Shown: positions 9,533-20,533 of the stretch, piece after piece
How positions within the stretch are numbered: position 1 is the stretch's first letter
Layout: each line of letters begins with the position of its first letter
DNA from: Pseudomonas sp. CC120222-01a
Lineage (GTDB): Bacteria > Pseudomonadota > Gammaproteobacteria > Pseudomonadales > Pseudomonadaceae
Assembly (NCBI RefSeq): GCF_003097235.1
Contig: NZ_QEQQ01000002.1
Span: 124,001 to 188,000, forward strand
Direction of reading: 5' to 3'
Length of the DNA: 64,000 nucleotides
The notes under the pieces: model-generated
The model's database searches: none
What the model saw: the letters and a program-made list of their open reading frames with translations, nothing else
Told to the model about the DNA's origin: nothing
Made by a program: the position numbers and the translations under genes

Positions 9533-10588
9533 ATGAAGTTCGCTCCGAAAGCCCTCGCCCTGGGTTTGTCCCTGCTGTTCAGTGTCGAAAGCTTCGCCAC
9601 CGAGCTCAAGCACTGGCCCACCGATGCAGCCAAGCAGCTCGACGCCATGATTGCCGCCAATGCCCACAAAGGTAACTACGCGGTCTTCGACATGGACAAC
9701 ACCAGCTACCGCTACGACCTCGAAGAAGCGCTGCTGCCGTTCATGGAAAACAAAGGCCTGCTGACCCGCGACAAGCTCGACCCGTCGCTCAAGCTGATCC
9801 CGTTCAAGGACACCGCCGAGCACAAGGAAAGCCTGTTCAGTTACTACTACCGCCTCTGCGAGATCGACGACATGGTCTGCTACCCGTGGGTGGCGCAGGT
9901 GTTTGCCGGCTTCACCCTCAAGGAACTCAAGGCTCAGGTCGATGAGCTGATGGCCTCGGGCAAGCCGATCCCCAGCACCTATTTTGAAGGCGATCAGGTC
10001 AAGGCCATCGAGGTGCAGCCGCCAAAGGTCTTCACCGGCCAGGCCGAGCTGTACAACAAGCTGATGGAGAATGGCATCGAGGTCTATGTGATTTCGGCGG
10101 CGTCCGAAGAGCTGGTGCGCATGGTCGCTTCTGATCCGAAGTACGGCTACAACGTCAAACCGCAGAACGTGATTGGCGTCAGCCTGTTGCTCAAGGATCG
10201 CGCCAATGGCCAGCTGACCACGGCGCGCAAGCAGATCAGCGCCGGGCAGTATGACGCCAAGGCCAATGAAGGGCTGGAGCTGACGCCTTACCTGTGGACC
10301 CCGGCCACCTGGATGGCCGGCAAGCAGGCGGCGATCCTGACCTACATCGATGAATGGAAGAAACCGGTTCTGGTGGGGGGTGACACGCCAACCAGCGATG
10401 GTTACATGCAGTTCCATGGCGTGGATGTGAACAAGGGCGGCATCCACCTGTGGATAAACCGCAAGGCCAAGTACATGGACCAGTTGAACAGGATGATTGC
10501 GAAGAACGCGGCGGCGCAGGCGAAGGAAGGGTTGCCGGTGACGGCGGACAAGAACTGGGTGATCGTGACGCCGGAGCAGATTCAGTAA
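9533..10588 (+). CDS. pchP: Phosphorylcholine phosphatase, HAD family, exported
   Basis: A 351-residue exported phosphatase. The signal peptide is [22 protein letters not shown], cleaved before TELKHW. The first HAD motif, FDMDNTSYR, carries the nucleophile aspartate near residue 53; the threonine motif is in [11 protein letters not shown] and the last acidic motif in [13 protein letters not shown]. It resembles Pseudomonas PchP, which releases phosphate from phosphorylcholine in the periplasm and feeds choline use. The ATG follows AGGAG. The gene stands alone, ending before a REP pair and a strong terminator. Confidence 0.85.
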   Translation: MKFAPKALALGLSLLFSVESFATELKHWPTDAAKQLDAMIAANAHKGNYAVFDMDNTSYRYDLEEALLPFMENKGLLTRDKLDPSLKLIPFKDTAEHKESLFSYYYRLCEIDDMVCYPWVAQVFAGFTLKELKAQVDELMASGKPIPSTYFEGDQVKAIEVQPPKVFTGQAELYNKLMENGIEVYVISAASEELVRMVASDPKYGYNVKPQNVIGVSLLLKDRANGQLTTARKQISAGQYDAKANEGLELTPYLWTPATWMAGKQAAILTYIDEWKKPVLVGGDTPTSDGYMQFHGVDVNKGGIHLWINRKAKYMDQLNRMIAKNAAAQAKEGLPVTADKNWVIVTPEQIQ

Positions 10589-10605
10589 GCCTTGTATTGC
10601 CTGCA

Positions 10606-10703
10606 CTGGCCCTTTCGCGGGTGAACCCGCTCCCACAGGATATGCGCAGACTTCAGCAGCGGCGCATGACCTGTGGGAGCGGGCTTGCCCGCGAAAGGGC
10701 CGG
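10606..10703. repeat. Inverted pair of REP elements
   Basis: Two facing REP copies (10606-10639 and 10670-10703) with cores CGGGTGAACCCGC and GCGGGCTTGCCCGC. The spacer contains its own short inverted repeat (ATGCGC and GCGCAT). It lies between convergent pchP and ilvD. Confidence 0.9.
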
Positions 10704-10712
10704 TACAGGCAT

Positions 10713-10747
10713 AAAAAAACCGGCGCTCAAAGCGCCGGTTTCTTTTT
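10713..10747. terminator. Bidirectional rho-independent terminator between pchP and ilvD
   Basis: A ten-base stem AACCGGCGCT/AGCGCCGGTT with a three-base loop, flanked by an A-run on the left and TTTCTTTTT on the right. It serves the convergent pchP and ilvD transcripts. Confidence 0.9.
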
Positions 10748-10762
10748 CACGCGGTCAGAACC

Positions 10763-12604
10763 TCACAGCCCTTCCAGCATCGCCTTGTTACGCACAGCAC
10801 CCTTGTCGGCACTGGTCGCCAGCAGGGCGTAGGCCTTCAGCGCGGTGGTCACCTTGCGTGGGCGGACTTCAGCCGGTTTCCAGCCCTTCTTGTCCTGCTC
10901 GATACGACGGTGAGCCAGCTCTTCGTCACTGACCAGCAGGTTGATCGAACGGTTAGGGATGTCGATCAGCACCTTGTCGCCGTCGCGCACCAGACCGATG
11001 GCGCCGCCAGCAGCAGCTTCCGGCGAGGCGTGGCCGATCGACAGGCCCGAGGTACCGCCCGAGAAGCGGCCGTCGGTGAGCAGGGCGCAGGCCTTGCCCA
11101 GGCCCTTGGACTTCAGGTACGAGGTCGGGTAGAGCATCTCTTGCATGCCCGGGCCGCCTTTCGGACCTTCGTAACGGATGATCACGATGTCGCCGGCCTT
11201 CACTTCGTCGGCGAGGATGCCGCGCACGGCGCTGTCCTGGCTTTCGAAGATCTTCGCGGTGCCTTCGAACACGTGGATCGACTCGTCGACGCCGGCGGTT
11301 TTCACCACGCAGCCGTCCAGGGCGATGTTGCCGTACAGCACGGCCAGGCCGCCCTCTTGCGAGTAGGCGTGCTCGAAGCTGCGGATGCAGCCGTTTTCAC
11401 GGTCGTCGTCGAGGGTTTCCCAGCGGGTCGACTGGCTGAACGCGGTCTGGGTCGGGATGCCGGCCGGGCCTGCCTTGAAGAAGGTGTGCACGGCTTCGTC
11501 ATCGGTCTGGGTGATGTCCCACTTGGCGATGGCTTCTTCCATGCTGCGGCTGTGCACGGTCGGCAGGTCGGTGTGCAGCAGGCCGCCACGGGCGAGCGAT
11601 CCGAGGATGCTGAAGATGCCGCCGGCGCGGTGCACGTCTTCCATGTGGTACTTCTGGATGTTCGGCGCCACCTTGCACAGCTGCGGCACCTTGCGCGACA
11701 GGCGATCGATGTCGCGCAGGTCGAAATCGACTTCACCCTCCTGGGCTGCAGCCAGCAGGTGCAGGATGGTGTTGGTCGAACCGCCCATGGCGATGTCGAG
11801 CATCATGGCGTTCTCGAACGCCTTGAAGTTGGCGATGCTGCGCGGCAGCACCGACTCGTCGTTTTCCTGGTAGTAGCGCTTGCACAGCTCGACGATGGTG
11901 CGGCCGGCGGTGAGGAACAGCTGCTCGCGGTCGGCGTGGGTGGCCAGGGTCGAACCGTTGCCCGGCAGGGCCAGGCCCAGGGCTTCGGTCAGGCAGTTCA
12001 TCGAGTTGGCGGTGAACATGCCGGAGCACGAACCGCAGGTCGGGCAGGCGCTGCGCTCGTACTCGGCGACTTTTTCGTCACTCGCGGTGGAGTCAGCGGC
12101 GATGACCATGGCGTCGACCAGGTCCAGGCCGTGGCTGGCCAGCTTGGTCTTGCCGGCTTCCATCGGGCCGCCGGAAACGAAGATCACCGGGATGTTCAGG
12201 CGCAGGGCGGCCATCAGCATGCCGGGGGTGATCTTGTCGCAGTTGGAGATGCAGACGATGGCGTCGGCGCAGTGGGCGTTGACCATGTACTCGACGGCGT
12301 CGGCGATGATCTCGCGGCTCGGCAGCGAGTACAGCATGCCGTCATGGCCCATGGCGATGCCGTCATCGACGGCGATGGTGTTGAATTCCTTGGCCACGCC
12401 ACCGGCGCGTTCGATCTCGCGGGCGACCAGCTGGCCCAGGTCCTTCAGGTGCACGTGGCCCGGGACGAACTGGGTGAACGAGTTGGCGATGGCGATGATC
12501 GGTTTCTTGAAGTCTTCGTCCTTCATCCCGGTGGCGCGCCACAGGGCGCGGGCGCCGGCCATGTTGCGGCCTTGGGTGGAAGTCTTGGAACGATAATCAG
12601 GCAT
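10763..12604 (-). CDS. ilvD: Dihydroxy-acid dehydratase
   Basis: A 613-residue cytoplasmic iron-sulfur enzyme that dehydrates dihydroxy-isovalerate and dihydroxy-methylvalerate, the third common step of valine, isoleucine and leucine synthesis. The iron-sulfur and metal-site motifs [11 protein letters not shown] and the cysteine-rich [18 protein letters not shown] are intact, and the C-terminal [14 protein letters not shown] is present. Length is that of the long IlvD form of gamma-proteobacteria. The ATG at 12604 is preceded by AGGAG. It is a single gene ending at a strong terminator. Confidence 0.97.
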   Translation of the reverse strand: MPDYRSKTSTQGRNMAGARALWRATGMKDEDFKKPIIAIANSFTQFVPGHVHLKDLGQLVAREIERAGGVAKEFNTIAVDDGIAMGHDGMLYSLPSREIIADAVEYMVNAHCADAIVCISNCDKITPGMLMAALRLNIPVIFVSGGPMEAGKTKLASHGLDLVDAMVIAADSTASDEKVAEYERSACPTCGSCSGMFTANSMNCLTEALGLALPGNGSTLATHADREQLFLTAGRTIVELCKRYYQENDESVLPRSIANFKAFENAMMLDIAMGGSTNTILHLLAAAQEGEVDFDLRDIDRLSRKVPQLCKVAPNIQKYHMEDVHRAGGIFSILGSLARGGLLHTDLPTVHSRSMEEAIAKWDITQTDDEAVHTFFKAGPAGIPTQTAFSQSTRWETLDDDRENGCIRSFEHAYSQEGGLAVLYGNIALDGCVVKTAGVDESIHVFEGTAKIFESQDSAVRGILADEVKAGDIVIIRYEGPKGGPGMQEMLYPTSYLKSKGLGKACALLTDGRFSGGTSGLSIGHASPEAAAGGAIGLVRDGDKVLIDIPNRSINLLVSDEELAHRRIEQDKKGWKPAEVRPRKVTTALKAYALLATSADKGAVRNKAMLEGL

Positions 12605-12842
12605 GAAACACTCCTGGCGGCTTAATCAGGTCACAAAAAGGGGAGTGAGCTTCTCTTGTCCTTTGTACCGCAGGCCGGTTGCCACTGGCACGGATGGGGC
12701 CGAAGACCGCGCGGGATCGCCGCGTGCTTGGCCAGAGCTCATAAACCCGCCGGGGATGACTGGCGATGAATAGGCCGATTCTACACCGCTGGCGCGGCGA
12801 GGGAATGCAGATGTGGATAGCTGGCGGGGAGATTGCAGCAGG

Positions 12843-12867
12843 AAAGGGCCGCCAGGCGGCCCTTTTT
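12843..12867 (-). terminator. Rho-independent terminator after rlmI
   Basis: An eleven-base stem AAAGGGCCGCC/GGCGGCCCTTT with a single unpaired base at the centre, so the actual loop must open a few pairs. Runs of A and T flank it, and it lies just past the end of rlmI. Confidence 0.85.
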
Positions 12868-12875
12868 GGCAGATA

Positions 12876-14072
12876 TCAGCTGTTTGGCAGCAAGCGGCAG
12901 GTGATGCTCTTGATGTAGCGGGTTTCGGCGATGGCCGGGTGCACCGGGTGGTCCGGGCCCTGGCCGCCGCGCTCGAGCAGCTGCAGGTTGCGGTCCAGGT
13001 GGCGGGCGCTGGTCAGCAGGATGTTGTGCAGGTCGTCCTCGGGCAGGTGCATCGAGCACGAGGCGCTGACCAGGATGCCGTCCTTGCTCAGCATGCGCAT
13101 GGCCTGTTCGTTCAGGCGGCGGTAAGCCGCTTCACCGTTTTTCAGGTCCTTCTTGCGCTTGATGAAGGCGGGTGGGTCGGCAATGATCACGTCGAAGCGC
13201 TCTTCGGCGGCCTTCAGCTCGCGCAGGGCCTCGAACACGTCGCCTTCGATGCAGGTCAGCTTCTCGCTGATGCCGTTCAGCGCAGCGTTACGCTCGACAC
13301 CATCCAGGGCAAAGCCCGAGGCATCCACGCAGAACACTTCGCTGGCGCCGAACGCACCGGCCTGTACGCCCCAGCCACCGATGTAGCTGAACAGGTCGAG
13401 CACGCGCTTGCCTTTGACATAGGGGGCCAGGCGCGCGCGGTTCATGCGGTGGTCGTAGAACCAGCCGGTCTTCTGGCCTTCGCGTACCGGGGCTTCGAAC
13501 TTGACGCCGTTCTCTTCCAGCGGCACCCAGTCCGGCACTTCGCCGTAGACGGTTTCGACGTAGCGCTGCAGGCCTTCGGCGTCGCGGGCGGCGGAGTCAT
13601 TCTTGAACAGGATGCCGCTAGGCTTGAGTACCTGGATCAGAGCGGCGATCACGTCATCCTTGTGCGCTTCCATGGTGGCCGAGGCCAGCTGCACCACGAG
13701 GATGTCGTAGAAACGATCGACCACCAGGCCCGGCAGCAGGTCGGAATCGCCGTACACCAGGCGGTAGCACGGCTGGTCGAACAGGCGCTCGCGCAGGGAC
13801 AGGGCGACGTTCAGGCGGTGCACCAGTAACGACTTGTCCAGCGGCAGCTTGATGTCACGCGACAGCAGGCGGGCGCAGATCAGGTTGTTCGGGCTCAGCG
13901 CGACGATGCCCAGCGGCTTGCCGTTGGCCGCTTCGAGCACTGCCTGCTGGCCTGCCTGGAAGCCTTGCAGCGGGGTCGCGGAGACGTCGACTTCGTTGCT
14001 GTAGACCCACAGGTGGCCGGCGCGCAGGCGGCGGTCGGCATTGGCTTTGAGGCGAAGGCTGGGCAGGGACAT
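12876..14072 (-). CDS. rlmI: 23S rRNA (cytosine-1962-C5) methyltransferase
   Basis: A 398-residue cytoplasmic RNA methyltransferase. It has an N-terminal PUA-like domain (LRLKANADRRLRAGHLWVYSNE), a central fold, and a C-terminal SAM-binding domain with VLDLFSYIGGWGVQAGAFGA as motif I. The DPPAF motif and the later SASCSMH, which carries the likely catalytic cysteine, fit the RlmI family that makes m5C1962 in 23S rRNA. Length agrees with E. coli RlmI (about 396). It appears to be a single gene with its own terminator. The exact target base is taken from the family. Confidence 0.9.
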   Translation of the reverse strand: MSLPSLRLKANADRRLRAGHLWVYSNEVDVSATPLQGFQAGQQAVLEAANGKPLGIVALSPNNLICARLLSRDIKLPLDKSLLVHRLNVALSLRERLFDQPCYRLVYGDSDLLPGLVVDRFYDILVVQLASATMEAHKDDVIAALIQVLKPSGILFKNDSAARDAEGLQRYVETVYGEVPDWVPLEENGVKFEAPVREGQKTGWFYDHRMNRARLAPYVKGKRVLDLFSYIGGWGVQAGAFGASEVFCVDASGFALDGVERNAALNGISEKLTCIEGDVFEALRELKAAEERFDVIIADPPAFIKRKKDLKNGEAAYRRLNEQAMRMLSKDGILVSASCSMHLPEDDLHNILLTSARHLDRNLQLLERGGQGPDHPVHPAIAETRYIKSITCRLLPNS

Positions 14073-14130
14073 GACGTCGCTCCGGGAAAAAAGAGCGGGA
14101 TTATAGCCTGTTGCCTGCCTGCGCGTCCCT

Positions 14131-14246
14131 TGTAGGAGCGGCCTTGTGTCGCGAAAGGGGCGCGTAGCGGCCCCAGGTTTTCAGCTTCGCAGCAGAAATT
14201 GCCGGGGCCGCTTTGCGGCCCTTTCGCGACGCAAGGCCGCTCCCAC
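14131..14246. repeat. Inverted pair of a second REP type
   Basis: Two facing elements (14131-14174 and 14204-14246) with the core GGAGCGGCCTTGTGTCGCGAAAGG, differing from the GCGGGC-type REPs elsewhere in the window. Both arms also include GCGGCCCC. It lies upstream of both rlmI and the HDOD gene, between divergent genes, which is less usual for REP pairs. Confidence 0.85.
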
Positions 14247-14317
14247 AGTGATTCAGTGGTTGGTCGCCTGGCGCGTAAGGGGGGTAGAATCCCACGGTCC
14301 TTCACGAGTGTGCACGT

Positions 14318-15190
14318 ATGTCCCAAGAACTCAGCGCCGAACAGATCCAGCAAGCCTTGCAAGGCATCACCATTCCGCCGCAGCCGCAGATCATGGTCGA
14401 CCTGCAGTTCGAGCAGTACATGCCTGATCCGGATCTGGAAACCATCGCCAAGCTGATTTCCCAGGACCCAGGGCTTGCCGGTGCCTTGCTCAAGCTGGTC
14501 AACTCGCCGCATTTCGGCCTGTCGAACAAGATCGGTTCGATCCAGCGTGCGGTTAACCTGCTGGGCAGCCGTTCGATCATCAATCTGATCAATGCGCAGT
14601 CGATCAAAGGCGAGATGACCGACGAGACCATCGTCACCCTCAACCGCTTCTGGGACACCGCCCAGGACGTGGCCATGACTTGCCTGACCCTGGCCAAGCG
14701 TACCGGCATCCAGGCGGCCGACGAGGCTTATACCCTCGGCCTGTTCCACGACTGCGGTGTACCGCTGATGCTCAAGCGCTTCCCCGAGTACATGCAGGTG
14801 CTCGAAGACGCCTACGCCAAGGCTGGTGAGGAAACGCGCGTGGTCGATACGGAGAACCGCGCCTTCAATACCAACCATTCCGTGGTCGGCTACTTCACGG
14901 CCAAGTCCTGGCGCCTGCCGGAGCACATCAGCGCGGCCATCGCCAACCACCACAATGCCCTGGCGATCTTCCGCGAAGATTCGTCGCGCAATACCCAGAG
15001 CCAGTTGAAGAATCTGCTGGCCGTGCTGAAGATGGCCGAGCACATCTGCGCCTCGTACCGTGTGCTGGGCAACCAGAACATCGACCATGAGTGGAATGCG
15101 GTCGGCCCGCTGGTGCTGGACTATATCGGTTTGTCGGAGTACGACTTCGAGACCTTGAAACAGAACATTCGCGAGTTGGGCGGGCACTGA
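14318..15190 (+). CDS. HDOD-domain protein
   Basis: A 290-residue cytoplasmic protein made almost entirely of an HDOD domain, a relative of HD phosphohydrolases usually acting in signalling rather than catalysis. Typical segments are PPQPQIMVDL, ISQDPGLAGALLKLVNSPHFG, AVNLLGSRSIINLI and the TLGLFHDCGVPLML stretch that keeps an HD pair. Such proteins in Pseudomonas often sit in networks of cyclic-di-GMP or motility control, but nothing here gives its role. The mutM start follows its stop by three bases, so the two are likely co-transcribed. Confidence 0.85.
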   Translation: MSQELSAEQIQQALQGITIPPQPQIMVDLQFEQYMPDPDLETIAKLISQDPGLAGALLKLVNSPHFGLSNKIGSIQRAVNLLGSRSIINLINAQSIKGEMTDETIVTLNRFWDTAQDVAMTCLTLAKRTGIQAADEAYTLGLFHDCGVPLMLKRFPEYMQVLEDAYAKAGEETRVVDTENRAFNTNHSVVGYFTAKSWRLPEHISAAIANHHNALAIFREDSSRNTQSQLKNLLAVLKMAEHICASYRVLGNQNIDHEWNAVGPLVLDYIGLSEYDFETLKQNIRELGGH

Positions 15191-15193
15191 TCC

Positions 15194-16006
15194 ATGCCGG
15201 AATTACCTGAAGTCGAAACCACCCGGCGCGGGATTGCACCCCACCTGGTAGGCCAGCGCGTCAGCCGCGTGGTAGTGCGTGACCGGCGCCTGCGCTGGCC
15301 GATCCCCGAGGATCTCGACGTGCGCCTGTCCGGGCAGCGCATTGTCAGCGTCGAGCGCCGGGCCAAGTACCTGTTGATCAACGCCGAAGTGGGCACCTTG
15401 ATCAGCCATCTGGGCATGTCGGGCAACCTGCGCCTGGTAGAGCTAGGTTTGCCTGCAGCCAAGCATGAACATGTCGATATCGAGCTGGAATCGGGGCTGA
15501 TGCTGCGTTATACCGACCCGCGACGCTTCGGTGCCATGCTCTGGAGCCTCGACCCGCTCAGCCACGAACTGTTGCTGCGCCTGGGACCGGAGCCGCTGAC
15601 CGACCTGTTCGACGGTGAACGGCTGTTCCAGCTGTCGCGCGGGCGCTCGATGGCGGTCAAGCCCTTCATCATGGACAACGCGGTGGTGGTCGGCGTGGGC
15701 AACATCTACGCGACCGAGGCGCTGTTCGCTGCCGGCATCGACCCGCGCCGTGAGGCGGGCGGGATTTCCCGGGCGCGCTACCTGAAGCTGGCAATCGAGA
15801 TCAAACGGGTGCTGGCGGCGGCCATCGAGCAGGGCGGCACGACGTTGCGCGATTTCATTGGCGGTGACGGGCAGCCGGGGTACTTCCAGCAGGAATTGTT
15901 CGTCTACGGGCGGGGCGGTCAGCCGTGCAAGCTGTGCGGCACGGCCTTGCGCGAGGTGAAGCTGGGGCAGCGGGCGAGCGTGTTCTGCCCGCGCTGCCAG
16001 CGCTAG
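15194..16006 (+). CDS. mutM: Formamidopyrimidine-DNA glycosylase
   Basis: A 270-residue base-excision repair enzyme that removes 8-oxoguanine and formamidopyrimidines and nicks the DNA. The N-terminus [13 protein letters not shown] gives the catalytic proline P2 and glutamate E3; a lysine in RRAKYLLI is the family's conserved beta-hairpin lysine. The helix-two-turn-helix lies around [19 protein letters not shown]. The C-terminal zinc finger is complete (CKLCG and CPRC). Length is standard. It follows the HDOD gene closely. Confidence 0.97.
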   Translation: MPELPEVETTRRGIAPHLVGQRVSRVVVRDRRLRWPIPEDLDVRLSGQRIVSVERRAKYLLINAEVGTLISHLGMSGNLRLVELGLPAAKHEHVDIELESGLMLRYTDPRRFGAMLWSLDPLSHELLLRLGPEPLTDLFDGERLFQLSRGRSMAVKPFIMDNAVVVGVGNIYATEALFAAGIDPRREAGGISRARYLKLAIEIKRVLAAAIEQGGTTLRDFIGGDGQPGYFQQELFVYGRGGQPCKLCGTALREVKLGQRASVFCPRCQR

Positions 16007-16016
16007 CCGTCTGCGT

Positions 16017-16967
<951 letters not shown>

Positions 16968-18566
16968 TCATGCACTCTGTGCCAGGCGGGCAGCCAAGGC
17001 CTCGGTCAGCCGGGCGCTGACGGCGTACACCGACAACTGCGGGTTGGCGCCGATGCTGGTGGGGAACAGTGAACCGTCGTGGATCGACAGGTTTTCCAGC
17101 TGATGATGGCGGCCCAGGCTGTCGCAGACCGCCTGACGCGGGTCGTCACCCATTGCACAGCCCCCCATGACATGGGCGCTGCCCAGCCGGGTACGGAACG
17201 GTTCCAGGCGCAAGGCGTCGATCACGCGCTGAACCTCTGCCAGGCTGGTAGCGGCGCGGGCATCGCTGTGGGCCGGGGTGACCTGCGAGGCGCCGGCAGC
17301 GAACTGGATTTGCGCCATGCTGTGATAGGCGCGGCGCAGGCCGTCGCGCAAATAGTCGGTGAGCGGGTAATCCAGCACCGGCGAGCCGTCACCGCGCAAT
17401 TCCACTGCCCCGCCTGTACTTTCGGGGTGAAAGCCGTCTCGCAGCAGGGCCAGCATCACGTGAGTGTGCGGTAACTCCGCCATGCGCTGGGCATTGTCGC
17501 TGCCGTATCCACCGAGCAGGGTGCTGGCCAGGGCCGGGTGCAAAGGTGGCACTTCCAGCTTGTAGCCCACCGGCCCATCGACGCCGTCTTGCCACTGGAA
17601 GTGGTCGCTGTAGATCGACTGAGGAGCGCCGTAGTACGGGTCGATACGGTCATTGAAGCGTGCCGTGCTGAAGTTCACCAGGTGCAGGAAAGTCCGTTTG
17701 CCCAGGCGACCATGCGGGTCGGGAACCTTGGAGCGCAGCAACAGGGCCGGGCTGTTGATACCGCCCCCGGCCACGATGTAGTGGCGGGCGCGCACGCTGA
17801 TCTGCCGGCCAGTGGGGTGTACGCCTTGAGCATCCAGCGCCTGGCACTTCAGCCCGGCGATGCGCTCGCCATTGTGTTCGAAGCGCTCGGCGCGGGCGAG
17901 GTAGAGCAGTTCACCGCCATTTTCGAGGGTCGCCGGGATGCGCGTGACCAGCATCGATTGCTTGGCATTCACCGGGCAGCCCATGCCGCAATAGCCGAGG
18001 TTCCAGCAACCACGCACGTTGCGCGGGATCACCGCCCAGCGATAGCCAAGCCGTTCACAGCCGCGTCGCAGTACCTCGTTGTTGGCGTTCGCCGGCATCG
18101 CCCAGGGCGTGATGCCCAGGTCGTGCTCGATACGCTCGAACCAGGGCTGCATGTCTTGCTCCCCCAGGCCCGTGACGCCATGGGCTGTGGCCCAGTGCGC
18201 CAGCGTCTGCGGTGGCGTGCGAAAGCTCGAAGTCCAGTTGATCAGGGTGGTCCCGCCGACGGCGCGGCCTTGCAGGATGGTGATGGCGCCATCCTTGCTC
18301 ATCCGGCCCAGGCCTTCCTGATAGAGGCTGGCGTAGGCCTCGTCTTCCAGCAAGTGGAAGTCGCTGCTGGTCTTCAGTGGGCCTTCCTCGATCAGCAGTA
18401 CCTTGAAGCCAGCGGCGCTGAGCATCTGCGCGCTGGTGGCACCACCGGCTCCGCTGCCGATCACGGCGATATCGGCCTCCAGCGTCAGGTCCTGCTCCAG
18501 GCGTGAACCGTCATGGGTGATCCAGCCGCGTTCGAGGCCTTGGCGAAACGGGTCGGTTACTGGCAT
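16968..18566 (-). CDS. GMC-family FAD oxidoreductase
   Basis: A 532-residue flavoenzyme of the glucose-methanol-choline family. The FAD-binding dinucleotide fold is at residues 30 to 50 (DIAVIGSGAGGATSAQML), and the second family signature is in GGGINSPALLLRS. A cysteine-rich stretch, CWNLGYCGMGCP, is typical of the long-chain alcohol oxidase branch of the family rather than choline dehydrogenase. A C-terminal histidine region (RLGSAHVMGGCAMG) supplies the catalytic base. ATG 18566 was chosen; an earlier in-frame start would add 16 residues and overlap the upstream gene. It follows a Tat-type lipoprotein gene and an aldehyde dehydrogenase gene, suggesting alcohol to aldehyde to acid oxidation; the substrate is unknown. 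Confidence 0.85.
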   Translation of the reverse strand: MPVTDPFRQGLERGWITHDGSRLEQDLTLEADIAVIGSGAGGATSAQMLSAAGFKVLLIEEGPLKTSSDFHLLEDEAYASLYQEGLGRMSKDGAITILQGRAVGGTTLINWTSSFRTPPQTLAHWATAHGVTGLGEQDMQPWFERIEHDLGITPWAMPANANNEVLRRGCERLGYRWAVIPRNVRGCWNLGYCGMGCPVNAKQSMLVTRIPATLENGGELLYLARAERFEHNGERIAGLKCQALDAQGVHPTGRQISVRARHYIVAGGGINSPALLLRSKVPDPHGRLGKRTFLHLVNFSTARFNDRIDPYYGAPQSIYSDHFQWQDGVDGPVGYKLEVPPLHPALASTLLGGYGSDNAQRMAELPHTHVMLALLRDGFHPESTGGAVELRGDGSPVLDYPLTDYLRDGLRRAYHSMAQIQFAAGASQVTPAHSDARAATSLAEVQRVIDALRLEPFRTRLGSAHVMGGCAMGDDPRQAVCDSLGRHHQLENLSIHDGSLFPTSIGANPQLSVYAVSARLTEALAARLAQSA

Positions 18567-18583
18567 TGAGGATGCTCTTGTTG

Positions 18584-19069
18584 TCAGATCTTGGGTGGGC
18601 CGGGGTAGCCGCATGCGGCCCAGGCTTCCGGGCGCTCGTACCAGGCCATTTGCAGCAGCTGCAGCAGCGAGGCATGGCCCATGCGCAGCAGGTTCAGCGA
18701 GCTGTCCTGCCAGCGCTGCAGAAAGGCCGTTACCTGCGCGCTGCTGGCCTGCTCCCAGGCCCCCCAGACCCCGGTCAAAGGGCCACGGGTCAGCGGCAGG
18801 CTGAGCACATCGAACAATTGCCGGGTGAGCTTGAGCATTTCCGGCGACAGCGCCGCCAGTTTGTGGTCGAGGCTGTGCAGCACCAGTTCGTCGTTGGCCG
18901 AGGTGCCGGCGAGCACTACCGGAATCAGCGCAAGCAAGGCCGGCAGGTCATCGTCACGCAGCACCAGGTAGCCGGCTGCGGGCGTTTGCGCGCTGCAGCC
19001 GACCAGGCTGGCGGTGCTCAGGAAAAGGCTGGCGCCCAGGCTGAAGCGCAGCAGGTCACGGCGCTGCAT
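18584..19069 (-). CDS. Tat-type lipoprotein, probable partner of the GMC oxidoreductase
   Basis: A 161-residue protein with a twin-arginine signal (MQRRDLLRFSLGASLFL) that ends in a lipobox-like LVGC at residues 22 to 25. It should therefore be exported folded and may be lipid-anchored. The rest is helical with no motif I recognise. Its start codon overlaps the stop of the aldehyde dehydrogenase gene (ATGA), and the GMC gene follows 17 bases later. By analogy with small gamma subunits of membrane-bound gluconate and sorbitol dehydrogenases it may carry the GMC enzyme to the periplasm; this is an inference. Confidence 0.7.
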   Translation of the reverse strand: MQRRDLLRFSLGASLFLSTASLVGCSAQTPAAGYLVLRDDDLPALLALIPVVLAGTSANDELVLHSLDHKLAALSPEMLKLTRQLFDVLSLPLTRGPLTGVWGAWEQASSAQVTAFLQRWQDSSLNLLRMGHASLLQLLQMAWYERPEAWAACGYPGPPKI

Positions 19070-20499
19070 CAGCGGATGAACAGCTTGTAGACCAGGCGCT
19101 GCAAGGCCTTGCCATAGGGCGGGTAGATCAGCCGCGCGGCATTCAGGCGCTGCTTGGCCAGCACTGCCTTGGCCTTGCTGAAGGTCAGGAAGCCTTCATG
19201 GCCATGGTAATGGCCCATGCCAGAAGGGCCGATACCGCCGAATGGCAAGTCGTCCTGGGCCACGTGCAGCAGGGTGTCGTTCAAGCACACACCGCCGGAA
19301 TGGCTGTACTGCAGCACGTGCTGCTGCTCGCTGCGGTCGTAGCCGAAGTAGTACAGCGCCAGGGGGCGAGGGCGTTGACTGATGTAGGCCAGGGCTTCGT
19401 CGAGTTGGTCGTAAGGCACCAGCGGCAGCAACGGACCGAAGATCTCGTCCTGCATCACCTGCATGCTGTCGTTGACCCGGGTCAGCAAGTGCGGCGGCAG
19501 GCGCCGGCCCTGGCGCGTCTCGTCGGGATACAGGTCGAGCACCTGGGCGCCCTTGCTGCGGGCGTCGTCCAGCAGGTGCTGCAGGCGCTGTAACTGGCGT
19601 GGGTTGATGATGGCGCTGTAGTCGGGGTTGTCGGCGATGCGTGGGTACATGCGCTGCACGACCTTGCGATAGGCATCGGCGAAGTCGTTCAGGCGCTCGC
19701 GCGGCACCAGCACGTAGTCAGGTGCGACGCAGGTCTGGCCGGCGTTCAGGGTCTTGCCGAAGGCGATGCGCTCGGCGGCGGCGACCAGTGGCACGCTGGC
19801 CGAGACGATGGCGGGCGATTTTCCGCCCAGCTCCAGGGTCACCGGGGTCAGGTTTTGCGCAGCTGCCAGCATGACCTGGCGGCCGATGCTGGTGGCGCCG
19901 GTGAACAGCAGGTGGTCGAAGGGCAGGCGGGCGAACGCCTGGCCGACTTCGACTTCGCCCAGCACCACGCTGACCAGGTCCTCGGGAAACACCCGTTGCA
20001 GCAAAGTTTTCAGTGCCTGCGCGCTGGCCGGGGTGGACTCGCTGAGCTTGAGCATGACCCGGTTGCCGGCCGCGAGGGCACCAGTCAGCGGGCCGATGGC
20101 GAGAAACAGCGGGTAGTTCCATGGAACGATGATGCCCACCACGCCCAACGGCTGGTACAGCACGCGAGCGCTGGCTGGCTGGAAGGCCAGGCCCACGGCG
20201 CGCCGGGCCGGACGCATCCAGCGCTGCAAGTGGCGTTCGGCGTGGCGAATGCCCTGCACCGATGGCAGTAGTTCGGCCAGCAGGGTCTCGTCGGCGCTGC
20301 GCCCGCCGAAGTCAGCATCGATAGCCGCGATCAGCTGCTGTTGGTCTGCAAGCAGCGCCTCGCGCAGGCTTTTCAGCCACTGCCGCCGCTGAGCCGCTGG
20401 CGGCATGGGATTGCCGGCAAAGGCTTGGCGCTGAGCGGCGAACGTCGCTTCAAGGTCGGTGTCGGAATGCATAGGAGGCAAAGCGATGGGCGAGGTCAC
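19069..20499 (-). CDS. calB: Coniferyl-type aldehyde dehydrogenase
   Basis: A 476-residue NAD(P)-dependent aldehyde dehydrogenase. The fold is complete: the PWNYPLFLAIGPLTGALAAGN cofactor region, the glutamate motif TLELGGKSPAI and the catalytic cysteine in NAGQTCVAPDY. Overall it resembles the CalB-type enzymes that oxidise coniferyl aldehyde to ferulate, and related fatty aldehyde dehydrogenases. The start used is GTG 20499; ATG 20472 is nine codons further in. It heads an operon with the Tat lipoprotein and GMC genes, and a TetR gene is divergent. The natural substrate cannot be read from the sequence. Confidence 0.8.
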   Translation of the reverse strand: MTSPIALPPMHSDTDLEATFAAQRQAFAGNPMPPAAQRRQWLKSLREALLADQQQLIAAIDADFGGRSADETLLAELLPSVQGIRHAERHLQRWMRPARRAVGLAFQPASARVLYQPLGVVGIIVPWNYPLFLAIGPLTGALAAGNRVMLKLSESTPASAQALKTLLQRVFPEDLVSVVLGEVEVGQAFARLPFDHLLFTGATSIGRQVMLAAAQNLTPVTLELGGKSPAIVSASVPLVAAAERIAFGKTLNAGQTCVAPDYVLVPRERLNDFADAYRKVVQRMYPRIADNPDYSAIINPRQLQRLQHLLDDARSKGAQVLDLYPDETRQGRRLPPHLLTRVNDSMQVMQDEIFGPLLPLVPYDQLDEALAYISQRPRPLALYYFGYDRSEQQHVLQYSHSGGVCLNDTLLHVAQDDLPFGGIGPSGMGHYHGHEGFLTFSKAKAVLAKQRLNAARLIYPPYGKALQRLVYKLFIR

Positions 20500-20533
20500 G
20501 GCGGTCTCTCGTCTGGGCTTGAAGTCCCTAGAG

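Noticed and set aside
10910..12625. A 571-codon open frame on the plus strand across ilvD
   Set aside because: ilvD on the other strand has all its motifs; this frame is rich in Val, Gly, Ala and His with no recognisable domain.
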